In this document: positions 32,921 to 41,391 of the stretch, piece after piece
Position numbering within the stretch: position 1 is the first letter of the stretch
Layout: every line of letters starts with the position of its first letter
Assembly (NCBI RefSeq): GCF_004348535.1
Contig: NZ_SMJX01000001.1
Span: 1-64,000, forward strand
Direction of reading: 5' to 3'
From: Actinomadura sp. KC216
GTDB lineage: Bacteria; Actinomycetota; Actinomycetes; Streptosporangiales; Streptosporangiaceae
Length of the DNA stretch: 64,000 nt
Program-made: the position numbers and the translations under genes
Notes under the pieces: generated by a model
Databases searched by the model: none
Told to the model about the DNA's origin: nothing
What the model saw: the letters and a program-made list of their open reading frames with translations, nothing else

Positions 32921-34651
32921 CCGGCCCTCGTTGACGGCCTCCAGCAGCCGCGCGTCGACGAGCTGCTCCACGAGCTCCCGCGCCCGCGCGATCCTCGCGT
33001 CCAGCGCGAGCGCGACGGTCCAGACCCCGAAGCGGGGGACGTCCAGCAGCGCCAGGAGCCGGAACGCCCGGCGGGCCGGTTCGGAGAGCAGGCAGTAGCT
33101 GTCCTCGATGCGGCCCCGGACCTCCAGGTCGGCGAGGGCCAGCTCGGTCAGGCGGTTCCGGCAGTCGGCGAGCGCGTCCGCGAACGAGCTCAGGGACCAG
33201 TGCGGCTTGGCCGCGAGCCGGCCCCCGGCGATCCGCACCGCCAGCGGCAACCCGCCGCAGGACGCCACGATCCGCTCCGCGGCGGTGTGCTCGGCCGTCA
33301 CCCGTCCCATCCCGACGATCTTCGCCAGCAGCCCGAGCGCCTCGGCGGCGGAGAACATGGGCAGATCGATCAGCCGGGCGCCCTCGATCGCGGTCAGCCG
33401 CCGCCGGGTGGTGACGATGGCGGCGCTTCCGGTCCCGGCCGGGAGCAACGGCCTGAGCTGCTTCTCGTCGGCGACGTCATCGAACACCACGAGCACCCTG
33501 CGCCCATGCGTCCTGCTGCGGAACAGCCGGACGCGGGCGTCGAGCCCGTAGGGGATCTCGCGGGCCGGGACCCCCAGCCACTGCACCATCGTGCCGAGCA
33601 CTTCGGCGGGGTCGGCCGGGCGCGGCCGCGAGCCCCGCAGATCGATGAAGAACCGCCCTTCGGGATACTCCCCGAGCGCGCGGTGCGCGGCGTGCACGGC
33701 CGTCGCCGTCTTGCCCACACCGGCGGCGCCGGAGATGACGACGCGGGGCTTGGGCTCCGATCCGGTCCCGGACGCCAGCAGCGTTCCGATGGACGTGACC
33801 TCCTGCCGCCGCCCGGTGAAGTCGGCGGTGTCCGGTGGCAGGTGGGTGGGCAGGGCGTCGGCGGCCCGGACCTCCGCCACGGCGGGACGGGGCGCCGCCC
33901 GGCGCGCCGGAAGGGCCAGCGAGACGTCGGTGGCCAGGATCCTCCGGTGGAGCTTCTCCAGCTCCGGGCCCGGGTCGATGCCCAGCTCCGCGGCGAGGAT
34001 GCCGCGATGCTCCTGGTAGGTGGCCAGCGCCTCCGCGAGGCGGCCGCACCGGTACAGCGCGAGCATGAGGTGCCCGCGGGTCCGCTCCCGCAGCGGGTGC
34101 GTGGCGACCAGCCCGATGAGCTCGGGTATCAGCTCGTCGTGCCGGCCGAGGTCCATGTCGGCGCCGATGCGGTCCTCCAGCGTGGCGAGCTTGGCCTCCT
34201 CCAGTTGGGGGCGCCAGGCGTCGCCGAGGAACTCGGTGACACCGGACAGCGCGGGGCCGCGCCAGAGGGCCAGCGCCTCCCGGAGGACCCCCGCGGCCTC
34301 CGCCGCCCTGCCGGCCGACAACGCGGTCTGCCCACGGGACGCCAGCCGCTCGAACTCGACGAGGTCCACCCGCGCGGAGCCCGTCGCCATCACGTATCCG
34401 GGGGACTGCCTGCGGATCTCGACCGCGGAACCGAGCGTCCCGCGCAGCCTGGACACGTAGGTCTGGATCTGCGCGTTGGACGTCGCCGGCGGCTCGTCGC
34501 CCCACAGCGTCTCCGTCAGCTTGGCGTCGGAGACGACATGCCCGCGGGCCAGCACGAGCATCGCCAGGACGGTCCGCACCTTGGTGGCGCTCAGCCCGAT
34601 CCGGCCGGTCGGGGTCCATACCTCCACCGGCCCGAGAAGCCGGATGTCCAT
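32774..34651 (-). CDS. SARP-family transcriptional activator with NB-ARC ATPase domain (AfsR-like)
   Basis: A 625-residue regulator. The winged OmpR-type DNA-binding domain is at about 1-95 (LSATKVRTVLAMLVL, NAQIQTYVSRLR), the bacterial transcriptional activation domain at about 96-250, and an NB-ARC ATPase from about 270 with P-loop SGAAGVGKTAT and Walker B VLVVFDD. It stops after the winged-helix part of NB-ARC, without the TPR repeats of AfsR. SARPs activate secondary-metabolite operons from direct repeats near the -35 region. The ATG at 34651 follows GGAG closely; a GTG at 34660 adds three residues. It is the most likely cluster-level activator. Confidence 0.9.
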   Translation of the reverse strand: MDIRLLGPVEVWTPTGRIGLSATKVRTVLAMLVLARGHVVSDAKLTETLWGDEPPATSNAQIQTYVSRLRGTLGSAVEIRRQSPGYVMATGSARVDLVEFERLASRGQTALSAGRAAEAAGVLREALALWRGPALSGVTEFLGDAWRPQLEEAKLATLEDRIGADMDLGRHDELIPELIGLVATHPLRERTRGHLMLALYRCGRLAEALATYQEHRGILAAELGIDPGPELEKLHRRILATDVSLALPARRAAPRPAVAEVRAADALPTHLPPDTADFTGRRQEVTSIGTLLASGTGSEPKPRVVISGAAGVGKTATAVHAAHRALGEYPEGRFFIDLRGSRPRPADPAEVLGTMVQWLGVPAREIPYGLDARVRLFRSRTHGRRVLVVFDDVADEKQLRPLLPAGTGSAAIVTTRRRLTAIEGARLIDLPMFSAAEALGLLAKIVGMGRVTAEHTAAERIVASCGGLPLAVRIAGGRLAAKPHWSLSSFADALADCRNRLTELALADLEVRGRIEDSYCLLSEPARRAFRLLALLDVPRFGVWTVALALDARIARARELVEQLVDARLLEAVNEGRSPNHAWYAFHDLIRAVGFDLAVRDESSEERWASLNRLFQPADRTLETG

Positions 34652-35110
34652 AGGCTCCACCAGTCACTGTTCAGGCCGTCCCACCATATCCGGGTCTGAT
34701 CACGGGGGGCGGTGTGAGCCGCCCGGTCGCGGCTCACACCGAGCGTGGGTTCGGCTCCCGATCGTTCACCAAGGCTTCACCCGCTGCCCTTCAACGCTCA
34801 CCTGAATGGTCATGAACATGAGCGGCCCCGGATCATGTCCATTTCCTATTCGAGGCGGACGAACGCAGCAGGCCGGCCTGGTTCCATCATCCATAATCGT
34901 CGTCGTGCGGTGTTCTGGCCTGGCGCTAGGGATTGTCCAACGGCGGACTATACTCCTGCTATACGAATTGGTCGCGTTCTGTTCGTGCCCGGTGGCGGCG
35001 AGTGTTCCGTGCCCGTTGAGCTGGGGCGATGCTTCTTAAGAATCACCGCGCCGAACGCCTGACGGCCGCCGAAGGCCCGGTATTGCCGCATAGGCAGGAC
35101 GTCGGCGGCG
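34652..35110. other. Long divergent gap between SARP and histidine-kinase genes
   Basis: About 460 bases without a supported gene. It holds the strong inverted repeat at 34710-34741 and, at 34948-34964, two exact CTATAC hexamers whose starts are 11 bases apart, the one-turn spacing typical of SARP-type direct repeats. The 34850-35000 part is AT-rich for this DNA and likely carries promoters. Confidence 0.4.
34710..34741. promoter_or_regulatory. 12-bp perfect inverted repeat upstream of SARP gene
   Basis: CGGTGTGAGCCG (34710-34721), an 8-base loop, then CGGCTCACACCG (34730-34741). It is 59 bases upstream of the SARP start. No gene ends here, so it is either an operator or a 5'-leader hairpin for the SARP transcript rather than a normal terminator. 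Confidence 0.5.
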
Positions 35111-36268
35111 GTGTACTCAATTCAGATGAGAATCCATGGTCCGACAGGGTTGCAAAGCGATCGACTTTCGGCTCTTATGATTCCTATGCGAACTGATCGG
35201 CTGCCGGCGCTCATGAAACGTGCGCGGCGGCACCGGGCACCCGGAGCGCAGGACGCGCTGATCGCAATCGCCGCACTGGTAACGGGATGTGTTCTGCTAA
35301 GGGTCGGCGCCTTTTACCAACATCCTGGGACGGCGGGCACGGTGTGGCTCGTCCCGCCGCTGGTTCTGGCCTGCGGGGCCCTGGCGCTACGCCGGATCAG
35401 GCCCCTCCTCGGGCTGGGGCTGGTGACGATCGCCGTCGCCGCCGACATGCTGGTCGGCCCGTCCCTTCTCCCCGTACTCGTCCTGACCGGCCTGCTTTAC
35501 ATTGCGACCCTGCACGGATCCGCGCGAGCCGAACGGGCTGAGCAAGCCGAACGCGCCGAGCGGGCGCGACGAGGGAGCGCGGCGGAATGCCGCGAGTCGG
35601 TTCTGCGGGAGAAGGCGCGGGTGGCGGGCGACATCCACGACATCGTCTGCAGCCACCTGAGCGCCATCGCCCTGCTGTCCACGGCCGCGATGATCACCGC
35701 GCCGCGCGACGACGAGAAGCATCGGGCGGCCCTGGCCGGGATCCGGCAGAGCAGCCTGGACGGCGTCGCCGAGGCCCGGCGCCTGATCGCGTCGCTACGC
35801 GCCGGTGCGCCCGGACCCCGGCCCGCGCCCGCGCCCGAGGTGCTGGACCTAGCGCGCTCGCTCGTCGAACGCATGGCGACCCTGGGGTCACCGGCGCGGC
35901 TGCGGACGGTGGGCACGCCCGTCCCGCTGGACGGGGACGTCGAGGCGGCCGCCTGCCGGATCGTCCAGGAATCGCTCACCAACGCGTTCAAGCACGCCGC
36001 CGGGGCCACCGTCGAGACCGTCCTCGCCTACCTGCCGGACCGGGTGGTGATCACCGTGGCGAACGACCTGACCCGGGCGAACCCGGACCTGGCGCTCACC
36101 AGCTCCGGGTTCGGCCTGTTCAGCATGGCCGAACGCGCCGCGCGAGTCGGCGGGACGTGCACCGCGCGCCGTGACGGGCCCGGGTGGCTGGTGCACGCCG
36201 TGCTGCCGCTGACCCCGGCCGGGCGGGCGCGTCCCGAGCTTTCCTTGTCTGGGGGTTCCCGACCATGA
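35111..36268 (+). CDS. NarL-type sensor histidine kinase
   Basis: About 385 residues with three or four transmembrane segments in the N-terminal half, a charged Glu/Arg/Ala coiled-coil linker (AERAEQAERAERAR), the HisKA_3 dimerisation helix with the phospho-accepting His in GDIHDIVCSH, and an ATPase domain (ESLTNAFKHA, then GFGLFSMAER). It lacks a sizeable extracellular domain, so it probably senses membrane stress or a lipophilic compound. The start is uncertain: GTG 35111, ATG 35126, 35177, 35186 and 35213 all lack clear ribosome sites. It is coupled to the response regulator by ATGA. Confidence 0.85.
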   Translation: MYSIQMRIHGPTGLQSDRLSALMIPMRTDRLPALMKRARRHRAPGAQDALIAIAALVTGCVLLRVGAFYQHPGTAGTVWLVPPLVLACGALALRRIRPLLGLGLVTIAVAADMLVGPSLLPVLVLTGLLYIATLHGSARAERAEQAERAERARRGSAAECRESVLREKARVAGDIHDIVCSHLSAIALLSTAAMITAPRDDEKHRAALAGIRQSSLDGVAEARRLIASLRAGAPGPRPAPAPEVLDLARSLVERMATLGSPARLRTVGTPVPLDGDVEAAACRIVQESLTNAFKHAAGATVETVLAYLPDRVVITVANDLTRANPDLALTSSGFGLFSMAERAARVGGTCTARRDGPGWLVHAVLPLTPAGRARPELSLSGGSRP

Positions 36269-36918
36269 CCATCCGCGTTCTCGTCGTCGACGACCACCTG
36301 TCCGTCCGGCTGGGGCTCGGCATGATCATCAATTCGGCCGACGACCTGGAGGTGGCCGGCGAGGCCGCCGGCGGCGAGCAGGCGCTGCGGCTTGCGCGGG
36401 TGCTCCGCCCGGACGTCGTCCTCATGGACATCCGCATGCCCGGCCTGGACGGCATCGCCACCACCCGGCGGATGTCCGTGCTGGGCGTGACCAACGTCCT
36501 GCTCACCACGGCCTTCGACGGCGACGAGTACCTGTTCGGGGCGCTGCGCGCGGGCGCGGCCGGATTCATCCTCAAGGACACCGACGCCGACTCGCTCATC
36601 GCGGCGGTGCGGTCCGTGGCCAACGGGGGCGGGGTGCTCTCGCCGAGCGTGACGCGGCGGCTGATCGCCGACTACGCCACCCGGATGTCGCCGCCCGAGG
36701 CACGCGAGCAGCAGGCGAAGGTGCTGGAACCGCTCACCGCGCGGGAGCAGGAGGTGCTGGTCTGCGTGGGCCGCGGCCTGTCCAACCGCCAGATCGCCAC
36801 CAAGCTGGGGCTCGCCGAGAACACCGCCAAGACCCATGTCAGCCGCGTGCTGGCCAAGCTCGGGATGAACAGCAGGGTCCAGGCGGCCATCCTGGCGCAG
36901 GAACTCGACCTCGTCTGA
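36265..36918 (+). CDS. NarL/LuxR-family response regulator, partner of the adjacent kinase
   Basis: A 217-residue regulator: receiver with VVDDHLSVR, the phospho-acceptor Asp in VVLMDIRMP, the Lys in ILKDTD, and a LuxR helix-turn-helix (LTAREQEVLVCVGRG, then NTAKTHVSRVLAKL). The overlap with the kinase gene shows a two-component pair. It converges on the ABC exporter operon, and such kinase/regulator pairs often control a neighbouring DrrAB-like exporter; that link is inference. Confidence 0.9.
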   Translation: MTIRVLVVDDHLSVRLGLGMIINSADDLEVAGEAAGGEQALRLARVLRPDVVLMDIRMPGLDGIATTRRMSVLGVTNVLLTTAFDGDEYLFGALRAGAAGFILKDTDADSLIAAVRSVANGGGVLSPSVTRRLIADYATRMSPPEAREQQAKVLEPLTAREQEVLVCVGRGLSNRQIATKLGLAENTAKTHVSRVLAKLGMNSRVQAAILAQELDLV

Positions 36919-36938
36919 CCCCGCCCCTGGGGCACGTC

Positions 36939-37757
36939 TCAGGTGCGCTTTTTGAAGGCGCGCAGGGAGAGCGGGGCGAACACGAGGGTGATCCCCGCGC
37001 CCCAGGTGAGCGCGATGAACGCGTGGTCCAGGACCGGGCCGCCGACCAGCAGCCCGCGCATGGCCTCGCCGAGATGGCTGACCGGGTTGTTCTCCATGAT
37101 CCAGGCGACCGGCCCGGGGACGCCCTGGGTGGTGGGGATGAGCGACGTGCTGAGCAGGCTCAACGGAAAGATCACCACGAAGCCGAAGATCTGCACCTTC
37201 TCCGCCTGCTTGACCTTCATGGCGATGTAGACCGGCGTCCACGAGAACAGCACGACGAAGGTGAGCAGCAGCACGAACGCCAGCAGCAGCGCCGGGACCG
37301 AGGTCCCGAGCTGGAAGCCGATCGCGAAGCCCACCGCAAGCAGGACCAGCATCGACCAGGCGTGCCTGGCGACGTCGGCGATGATCCGTCCGGTCAGGGG
37401 CGCGAAGCGGCTGATGGGCAGGCTGCGGAACCGGTCGAACACGCCCTGCTCGATGTCGGTGTTCAGCCCGAAACCGGTGGTCATGCCCGCGTACAGCGCG
37501 TTCTGGGCGATGATCCCGGGGATCACCACCGGCAGGTACGCCTCGACGCTGCCCGCCATCGCCGGGCCGAACACGTAGGTGAACAGCAGCACGAGCATGA
37601 TCGGCTGGAGGCTGAGAGTGATCAGCTCCCCCGGGTTGTGCTTGATCTGCAGGAGGCTCCGCCAGGCCAGCGTCGCGGTGTTGCGCGCGGCCGTCCCCGG
37701 CGACACCCGCCGTGCCGGGCCGCGGGCCGCCGGGGACGCGATTCCCGTGGCGCTCAC
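36939..37757 (-). CDS. ABC-2 type exporter permease (DrrB-like)
   Basis: A 272-residue ABC-2 permease with six predicted membrane segments and the family motif region (FDRFRSLPISRFAPLTGRI, NNPVSHLGEAMRGL). It would form the membrane channel with the ATPase coded just upstream, whose stop overlaps this GTG start by GTGA. It is the last gene of the minus-strand run from the small-peptide genes, so export of that product, or of the polyketide, is likely. Confidence 0.88.
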   Translation of the reverse strand: MSATGIASPAARGPARRVSPGTAARNTATLAWRSLLQIKHNPGELITLSLQPIMLVLLFTYVFGPAMAGSVEAYLPVVIPGIIAQNALYAGMTTGFGLNTDIEQGVFDRFRSLPISRFAPLTGRIIADVARHAWSMLVLLAVGFAIGFQLGTSVPALLLAFVLLLTFVVLFSWTPVYIAMKVKQAEKVQIFGFVVIFPLSLLSTSLIPTTQGVPGPVAWIMENNPVSHLGEAMRGLLVGGPVLDHAFIALTWGAGITLVFAPLSLRAFKKRT

Positions 37758-38830
37758 GCCGCCGCCCCTTCCCTGTCGGTGGACCCGTCCGGTTCGCCGA
37801 CCGCGGCGTCGAGGTCGCCGGCGTCGGCCATGGTGTCGAGGTCGTCGGCTCCGGCTTCGGTTTCGGCGCCGCCGGTTTCGGCGTTGTCGGGACGGTGGCC
37901 GGTGAGGGAGAAGAAGACCTCGTCCAGGCCCGGCTTGCGCATGGACAGCTCGGTCAGGACGATGTGCGCGTCGTCGAGGCGGCGGACCATCGTGGGCATG
38001 ATCGCCGGATCGGTGATCGCCACGGCGACCAGCCCGTCCCCCCGCACCTCGGGCGCGGTACCGGCCAGGTCCGCCGCGAGCCGGACCGCGGTGGCGGTGT
38101 CGGCGTCATGGTGGACGCGCATCTCCAGCACGTGCCCGCCGACCTCGGCCTTGAGCTCGTCGGGCGTGCCGTGCGCGATGAGCCGCCCGCGGTCCAGCAC
38201 GATGATGTCGTCGGCCAGCCGGTCGGCCTCCTCCAGATACTGGGTGGTCAGCAGCACCGTGACGCCGCCTGCGGTCAGGCCGCGGACGATGTCCCACAGG
38301 TCGGTGCGGCTGCGCGGGTCGAGACCGGTGGTGGGCTCGTCCAGGAAAAGGACCTGCGGGCGGCCGACCAGGCTGGCGGCCAGGTCCAGGCGGCGGCGCA
38401 TACCGCCCGAGTAGGTCCTGGCGGGACGCTCGGCGGCCTCGGTGAGACCGAACCTGGACAGCAGCTCCGCCGCGCGCGCTCTGGAGTCGCGGCGCGAGAA
38501 GCCCAGCAGCCGCCCGATCATGATCAGGTTCTCGGTGCCGGTGAGCAGCTCGTCGACCCCCGCGTACTGCCCGGTCAGGCCGATGAGCCGCCGCACCTGG
38601 TGCGCCGCGCGGACCACGTCGTGGCCGCCGACCCTGGCCGTGCCCTCGGTCGGCTGGACGAGGGTGGCGAGGACGCGGGTGGCGGTGGTCTTCCCGGCCC
38701 CGTTGGGGCCGAGCACGCCGAGGACCGTCCCCGCCTCGGCGGTGAACGACACGCCCGCCAGCGCCGCGGTGTCCCCGAAGCGCTTCACCAGGCCCTCGGC
38801 CTCGATCGCGTAGCCCACGTCCGTGGTCAC
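37754..38830 (-). CDS. ABC exporter ATP-binding protein (DrrA-like)
   Basis: A 358-residue ATPase: Walker A GPNGAGKTT, Q-loop TGQYAGVDE, signature YSGGMRRRLD, Walker B LFLDEPTTGLD and H-loop-equivalent TTQYLEEA, followed by the DrrA-type C-terminal domain. The last 40 residues are an unusual acidic Ala/Gly/Asp/Glu-rich tail. The GTG at 38830 overlaps the amidohydrolase stop by GTGA, so the exporter is translated as part of the peptide-associated operon. DrrA-type pumps typically give self-resistance to a drug made by the cell. Confidence 0.9.
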   Translation of the reverse strand: MTTDVGYAIEAEGLVKRFGDTAALAGVSFTAEAGTVLGVLGPNGAGKTTATRVLATLVQPTEGTARVGGHDVVRAAHQVRRLIGLTGQYAGVDELLTGTENLIMIGRLLGFSRRDSRARAAELLSRFGLTEAAERPARTYSGGMRRRLDLAASLVGRPQVLFLDEPTTGLDPRSRTDLWDIVRGLTAGGVTVLLTTQYLEEADRLADDIIVLDRGRLIAHGTPDELKAEVGGHVLEMRVHHDADTATAVRLAADLAGTAPEVRGDGLVAVAITDPAIMPTMVRRLDDAHIVLTELSMRKPGLDEVFFSLTGHRPDNAETGGAETEAGADDLDTMADAGDLDAAVGEPDGSTDREGAAA

Positions 38831-40116
38831 TTCTCGACGAGCTTGCGGTTGTCGCCCATCTGCGTCGTCGCCGCCCCGGGCATCGCTCCGGCGAACGCGG
38901 GGCACTGGGCGGCGGCGGGCGGCAGGGTCGCCGGATCCACCCCGGCCACCACCTCGTCCCGGCCGGGCCCGATCCGGTCGGCCACCGGGCGGAGCTCGTC
39001 CAGCGAGAACCCGTAGAGGTCGGCGGCGTTCCCGGCGAGCATGGCCGCCGTCTCGTCGGCGGGCACGCCCGCGAAGGCGAACCGGATGGCCTCCCGGGAG
39101 TAGGGGAAGCTCGCCTCGACGTGCGGGTAGTCGCTGCCCCACATGATGTTGCCGACGCCGACGAGTTCCCTCTTCGCGGTCTCGGCCGGGTGCAGGAAGC
39201 TCGCGCCCACGTAGCACTGGCGCTTCCAGTAGTCGCTCGGCCGCATGGTCAGCTGATCGATCGCGTGCGACCCGTGATAGGTCACCCCGTCACCGGCCAG
39301 CCCGGAGGAGGTGCGCGCCGACTCGAAGAACCTGTCCATGGACTTGAGCAGGGCCGGGATCCAGTGGACCCCCACCTCGGTGAACACGACCCTCAGCCGC
39401 GGATACTTTTCGAGGACGCCGCCGAGGACGAGCTGGCGCAGCGTCCGCTGGTCCCACCACTTCATGTCCATCAGGAAGAACATGTCGTCCTCGGGACGGT
39501 CGCCCGTCCTCGGGCCCGAGCCGCCGCTGTGGCAGTTGACGGGGATCCCCAGCTCGATGCACGTCTCCCACAGGGGCCCGTAGTAGTCGTGGTAGTAGAG
39601 CGGCGGCAGGCCCGATCCCGGCGGCGCGCCCGGAAGCAGCACCCCGCCGCGCGCCCCGGCGTCGACCGCCGCGCGGATGTCGGCGATCGCCGCGTCGATG
39701 TCGTGCAGCACGACCTGGATCACCGCGGCGCGGCGTCCCTTCGCCATGCCGCAGAAATCCGCAGCCCAGCGGTTGTGCGCCTGCAGCCCCGCGCGACGGC
39801 GGCGCAGCTCCGCCGCGTCCCGCACGGCGATCTGGCCGCTGGCCAGGGAGGAGAGGGAGAAGAACGGCGGCACGGTGTTGGGGTAGATGACCTCCGCGAC
39901 GATCCCGTCGCGTTCGAGATCGCGCAGGCGGCGGTCGGAATCCCAGTTGCGGGGGCCGTCCTCGCCCTTCATGTCCTCGTACGGGATCTCGTAGGTCGCC
40001 GCCCAGCGATCGAACTCCTCCAGATAGGACGACTCCAGATAATCCCGGTATCCGGTGAGCGGTGCACCGCCGTGGCAGTCCGCCGAGATCACGATATGAC
40101 GGTCCGATGCGACCAT
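38827..40116 (-). CDS. ACMSD-type amidohydrolase (amidohydrolase_2 family), copy 1
   Basis: A 429-residue metal-dependent TIM-barrel protein. Candidate ligands are the early SADCHGG segment (usual HxH reduced to DxH), His in PVNCHSGG and Asp in MWGSDYPHVE. Family members either hydrolyse amides or cyclic amines or decarboxylate (ACMSD, gamma-resorcylate decarboxylase). It lies between the small gene at 40191-40328 and the ABC exporter and overlaps the latter by GTGA, so it is likely a tailoring enzyme on the operon product. A paralogue is at 42774-44072. The ATG at 40116 follows GGAAGGGA. The exact reaction is unknown. Confidence 0.82.
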   Translation of the reverse strand: MVASDRHIVISADCHGGAPLTGYRDYLESSYLEEFDRWAATYEIPYEDMKGEDGPRNWDSDRRLRDLERDGIVAEVIYPNTVPPFFSLSSLASGQIAVRDAAELRRRRAGLQAHNRWAADFCGMAKGRRAAVIQVVLHDIDAAIADIRAAVDAGARGGVLLPGAPPGSGLPPLYYHDYYGPLWETCIELGIPVNCHSGGSGPRTGDRPEDDMFFLMDMKWWDQRTLRQLVLGGVLEKYPRLRVVFTEVGVHWIPALLKSMDRFFESARTSSGLAGDGVTYHGSHAIDQLTMRPSDYWKRQCYVGASFLHPAETAKRELVGVGNIMWGSDYPHVEASFPYSREAIRFAFAGVPADETAAMLAGNAADLYGFSLDELRPVADRIGPGRDEVVAGVDPATLPPAAAQCPAFAGAMPGAATTQMGDNRKLVEK

Positions 40117-40140
40117 TGAAGAATCCCTTCCGACTAAGAC

Positions 40141-40177
40141 AGTGGGGCGGCGGAGCCGTGGCCGCCGCCGCCCCACT
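40141..40177 (-). terminator. Perfect 13-bp hairpin after small-peptide gene (attenuator-like)
   Basis: AGTGGGGCGGCGG (40141-40153) pairs fully with CCGCCGCCCCACT (40165-40177), with an 11-base loop. It lies between the stop of the 45-residue peptide gene (40191) and the amidohydrolase start (40116). In many peptide operons such a hairpin lets most transcripts stop after the precursor, giving more precursor than enzyme; that role is inferred. Confidence 0.7.
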
Positions 40178-40190
40178 GGACGTGCTCACA

Positions 40191-40328
40191 TCAGACGCGA
40201 GCGTAAGAGAACGAGAGGGTGTACTCGCTCTCCTCCGACTCCTGCTCCTTCACCTCAGGAGCCTCGACCAGCTCGTCCGGCGTCTCGGCCATGGTCCAAG
40301 ACTGGTCGCGGATAACCAGGTTGCGCAT
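40191..40328 (-). CDS. Small peptide gene B, candidate ribosomal-peptide precursor
   Basis: A 45-residue peptide. It begins MRNLVIRDQSW, has a middle rich in Glu/Pro/Val (ETPDELVEAPEVKEQE), and ends ESEYTLSFSYARV. It has no cysteine, no signal peptide and no membrane segment. The ribosome site is the full AGGAGGTGA 7 bases before the ATG, much stronger than those of its neighbours, which suggests high expression. An acidic N-terminal leader with a hydroxyl/aromatic C-terminal core is the usual layout of a RiPP precursor. It lies between the M29-like and amidohydrolase genes and is followed by a perfect hairpin. I recognise no named family. Confidence 0.7.
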   Translation of the reverse strand: MRNLVIRDQSWTMAETPDELVEAPEVKEQESEESEYTLSFSYARV

Positions 40329-40383
40329 TTGACATTCACCTCCTCTCGCCATATCGGAACGGATGGGACATCAATGACGGCCG

Positions 40384-41391
40384 TCAGTGCGACGGGCCGA
40401 AATGGTGGGTCGCCTCCGCGACGACGAAGTCCATGTGGGCGCCGGTGATGCCCTCGCCGAACCCGATGTGCACCGGCCCCGCGCCTTCGTTGAGCTGCGA
40501 GTTGAACGACCAGTCCACGTGCGGCAGGACATGCTGGTTGGTGCCGAGGCCGAGCTCCAGGGCGTGCAGGCCGTACGCCGGGTTGGTCACCTCGCGGAGC
40601 GCCTCGGTGAAGTCCTCGCCGCCGGCGCGCACGTCGGAGAGCACCCCGCCCTTGAGCCGCAGCACGATCGGCGCGCGCCCGTTGAGCTCGCGCCGCAGGT
40701 CGTCGGCGGCCCGGATCCGGGCGTCGCCGGCCTCGTCGAACCGCGGGTCCCGGGCGACCAGGACGCTGGAGACCACGGCGGTGCCGTCGATCGTGAAGGG
40801 ACGCGGGCGGTCCGGCGACGGCCGGGCGGTGATGGCGAGCTCGCAGTAGCTCCCCACGCTGATCCACTGCCCGGGCGCGATGGTGAGCGACGCCCAGGCG
40901 TCGATCGAGATGTCGTCGGCGAGGGTGCAGACGAAATGCGTTCCGGGCTCCCCGTCCGAGCAGGGGCGCTTCGAGGTGAAGGTGAGCGGGTCGGTGTGCT
41001 TGCCGAGCTCGTCGATCCAGCCGCGGGACCGCTCGCAGGCCGCCGCGTAGTCCGTCAGCAGCGTGAGGCGCAGCGTGTAGAGGGCCGCCTCCATCCCGCC
41101 GTCGAAGCTGGAGATGGGGACGAACAGGACCCTGAACCCGCGGAACCTCTTGCGGAGCTCCCGGCTCAGCAGCGCGTGCCGGAGGAAGAGCACCACGTTG
41201 GCCCCGGCCGGGAGTTCATCGACATCGGCCATCGGGGTGCTCGCGAGCCCGTACCGGGAGGCCGCGTCGAGGAGCGTCTCATCGTCGCTCACCGCATGGA
41301 TTTCTCCGTCCGGAAAGACGGCCCGGAGATTTTCGGTCGAGACCCCCACAGAGCCGGCCTGCCGGCCGCTGGACACAGAATGATCCGTCAT
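40384..41391 (-). CDS. M29 (aminopeptidase T/AmpS)-like metallopeptidase
   Basis: A 335-residue protein whose C-terminal part matches the M29 fold: LELGLGTNQ, then AGPVHIGFGEG and GAHMDF, corresponding to the GELGxGTN, GTxHIALG and HxD metal motifs of aminopeptidase T. The N-terminal half (NVVLFLRHALLSRELRKRF) fits the first M29 domain only loosely. It could trim N-terminal residues of the neighbouring small peptides or have been recruited for another metal-dependent reaction. Its ATG overlaps the stop of small gene A by ATGA, so the two are translationally coupled; small gene B starts 55 bases after its stop. The family is fairly clear, the role is inference. Confidence 0.7.
   Translation of the reverse strand: MTDHSVSSGRQAGSVGVSTENLRAVFPDGEIHAVSDDETLLDAASRYGLASTPMADVDELPAGANVVLFLRHALLSRELRKRFRGFRVLFVPISSFDGGMEAALYTLRLTLLTDYAAACERSRGWIDELGKHTDPLTFTSKRPCSDGEPGTHFVCTLADDISIDAWASLTIAPGQWISVGSYCELAITARPSPDRPRPFTIDGTAVVSSVLVARDPRFDEAGDARIRAADDLRRELNGRAPIVLRLKGGVLSDVRAGGEDFTEALREVTNPAYGLHALELGLGTNQHVLPHVDWSFNSQLNEGAGPVHIGFGEGITGAHMDFVVAEATHHFGPSH

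Noticed and set aside
29638-36918. Pairing the orphan regulator at 29638 with the kinase at 35111
   Set aside because: The kinase already overlaps its own response regulator at 36265; a second partner is possible but not shown.
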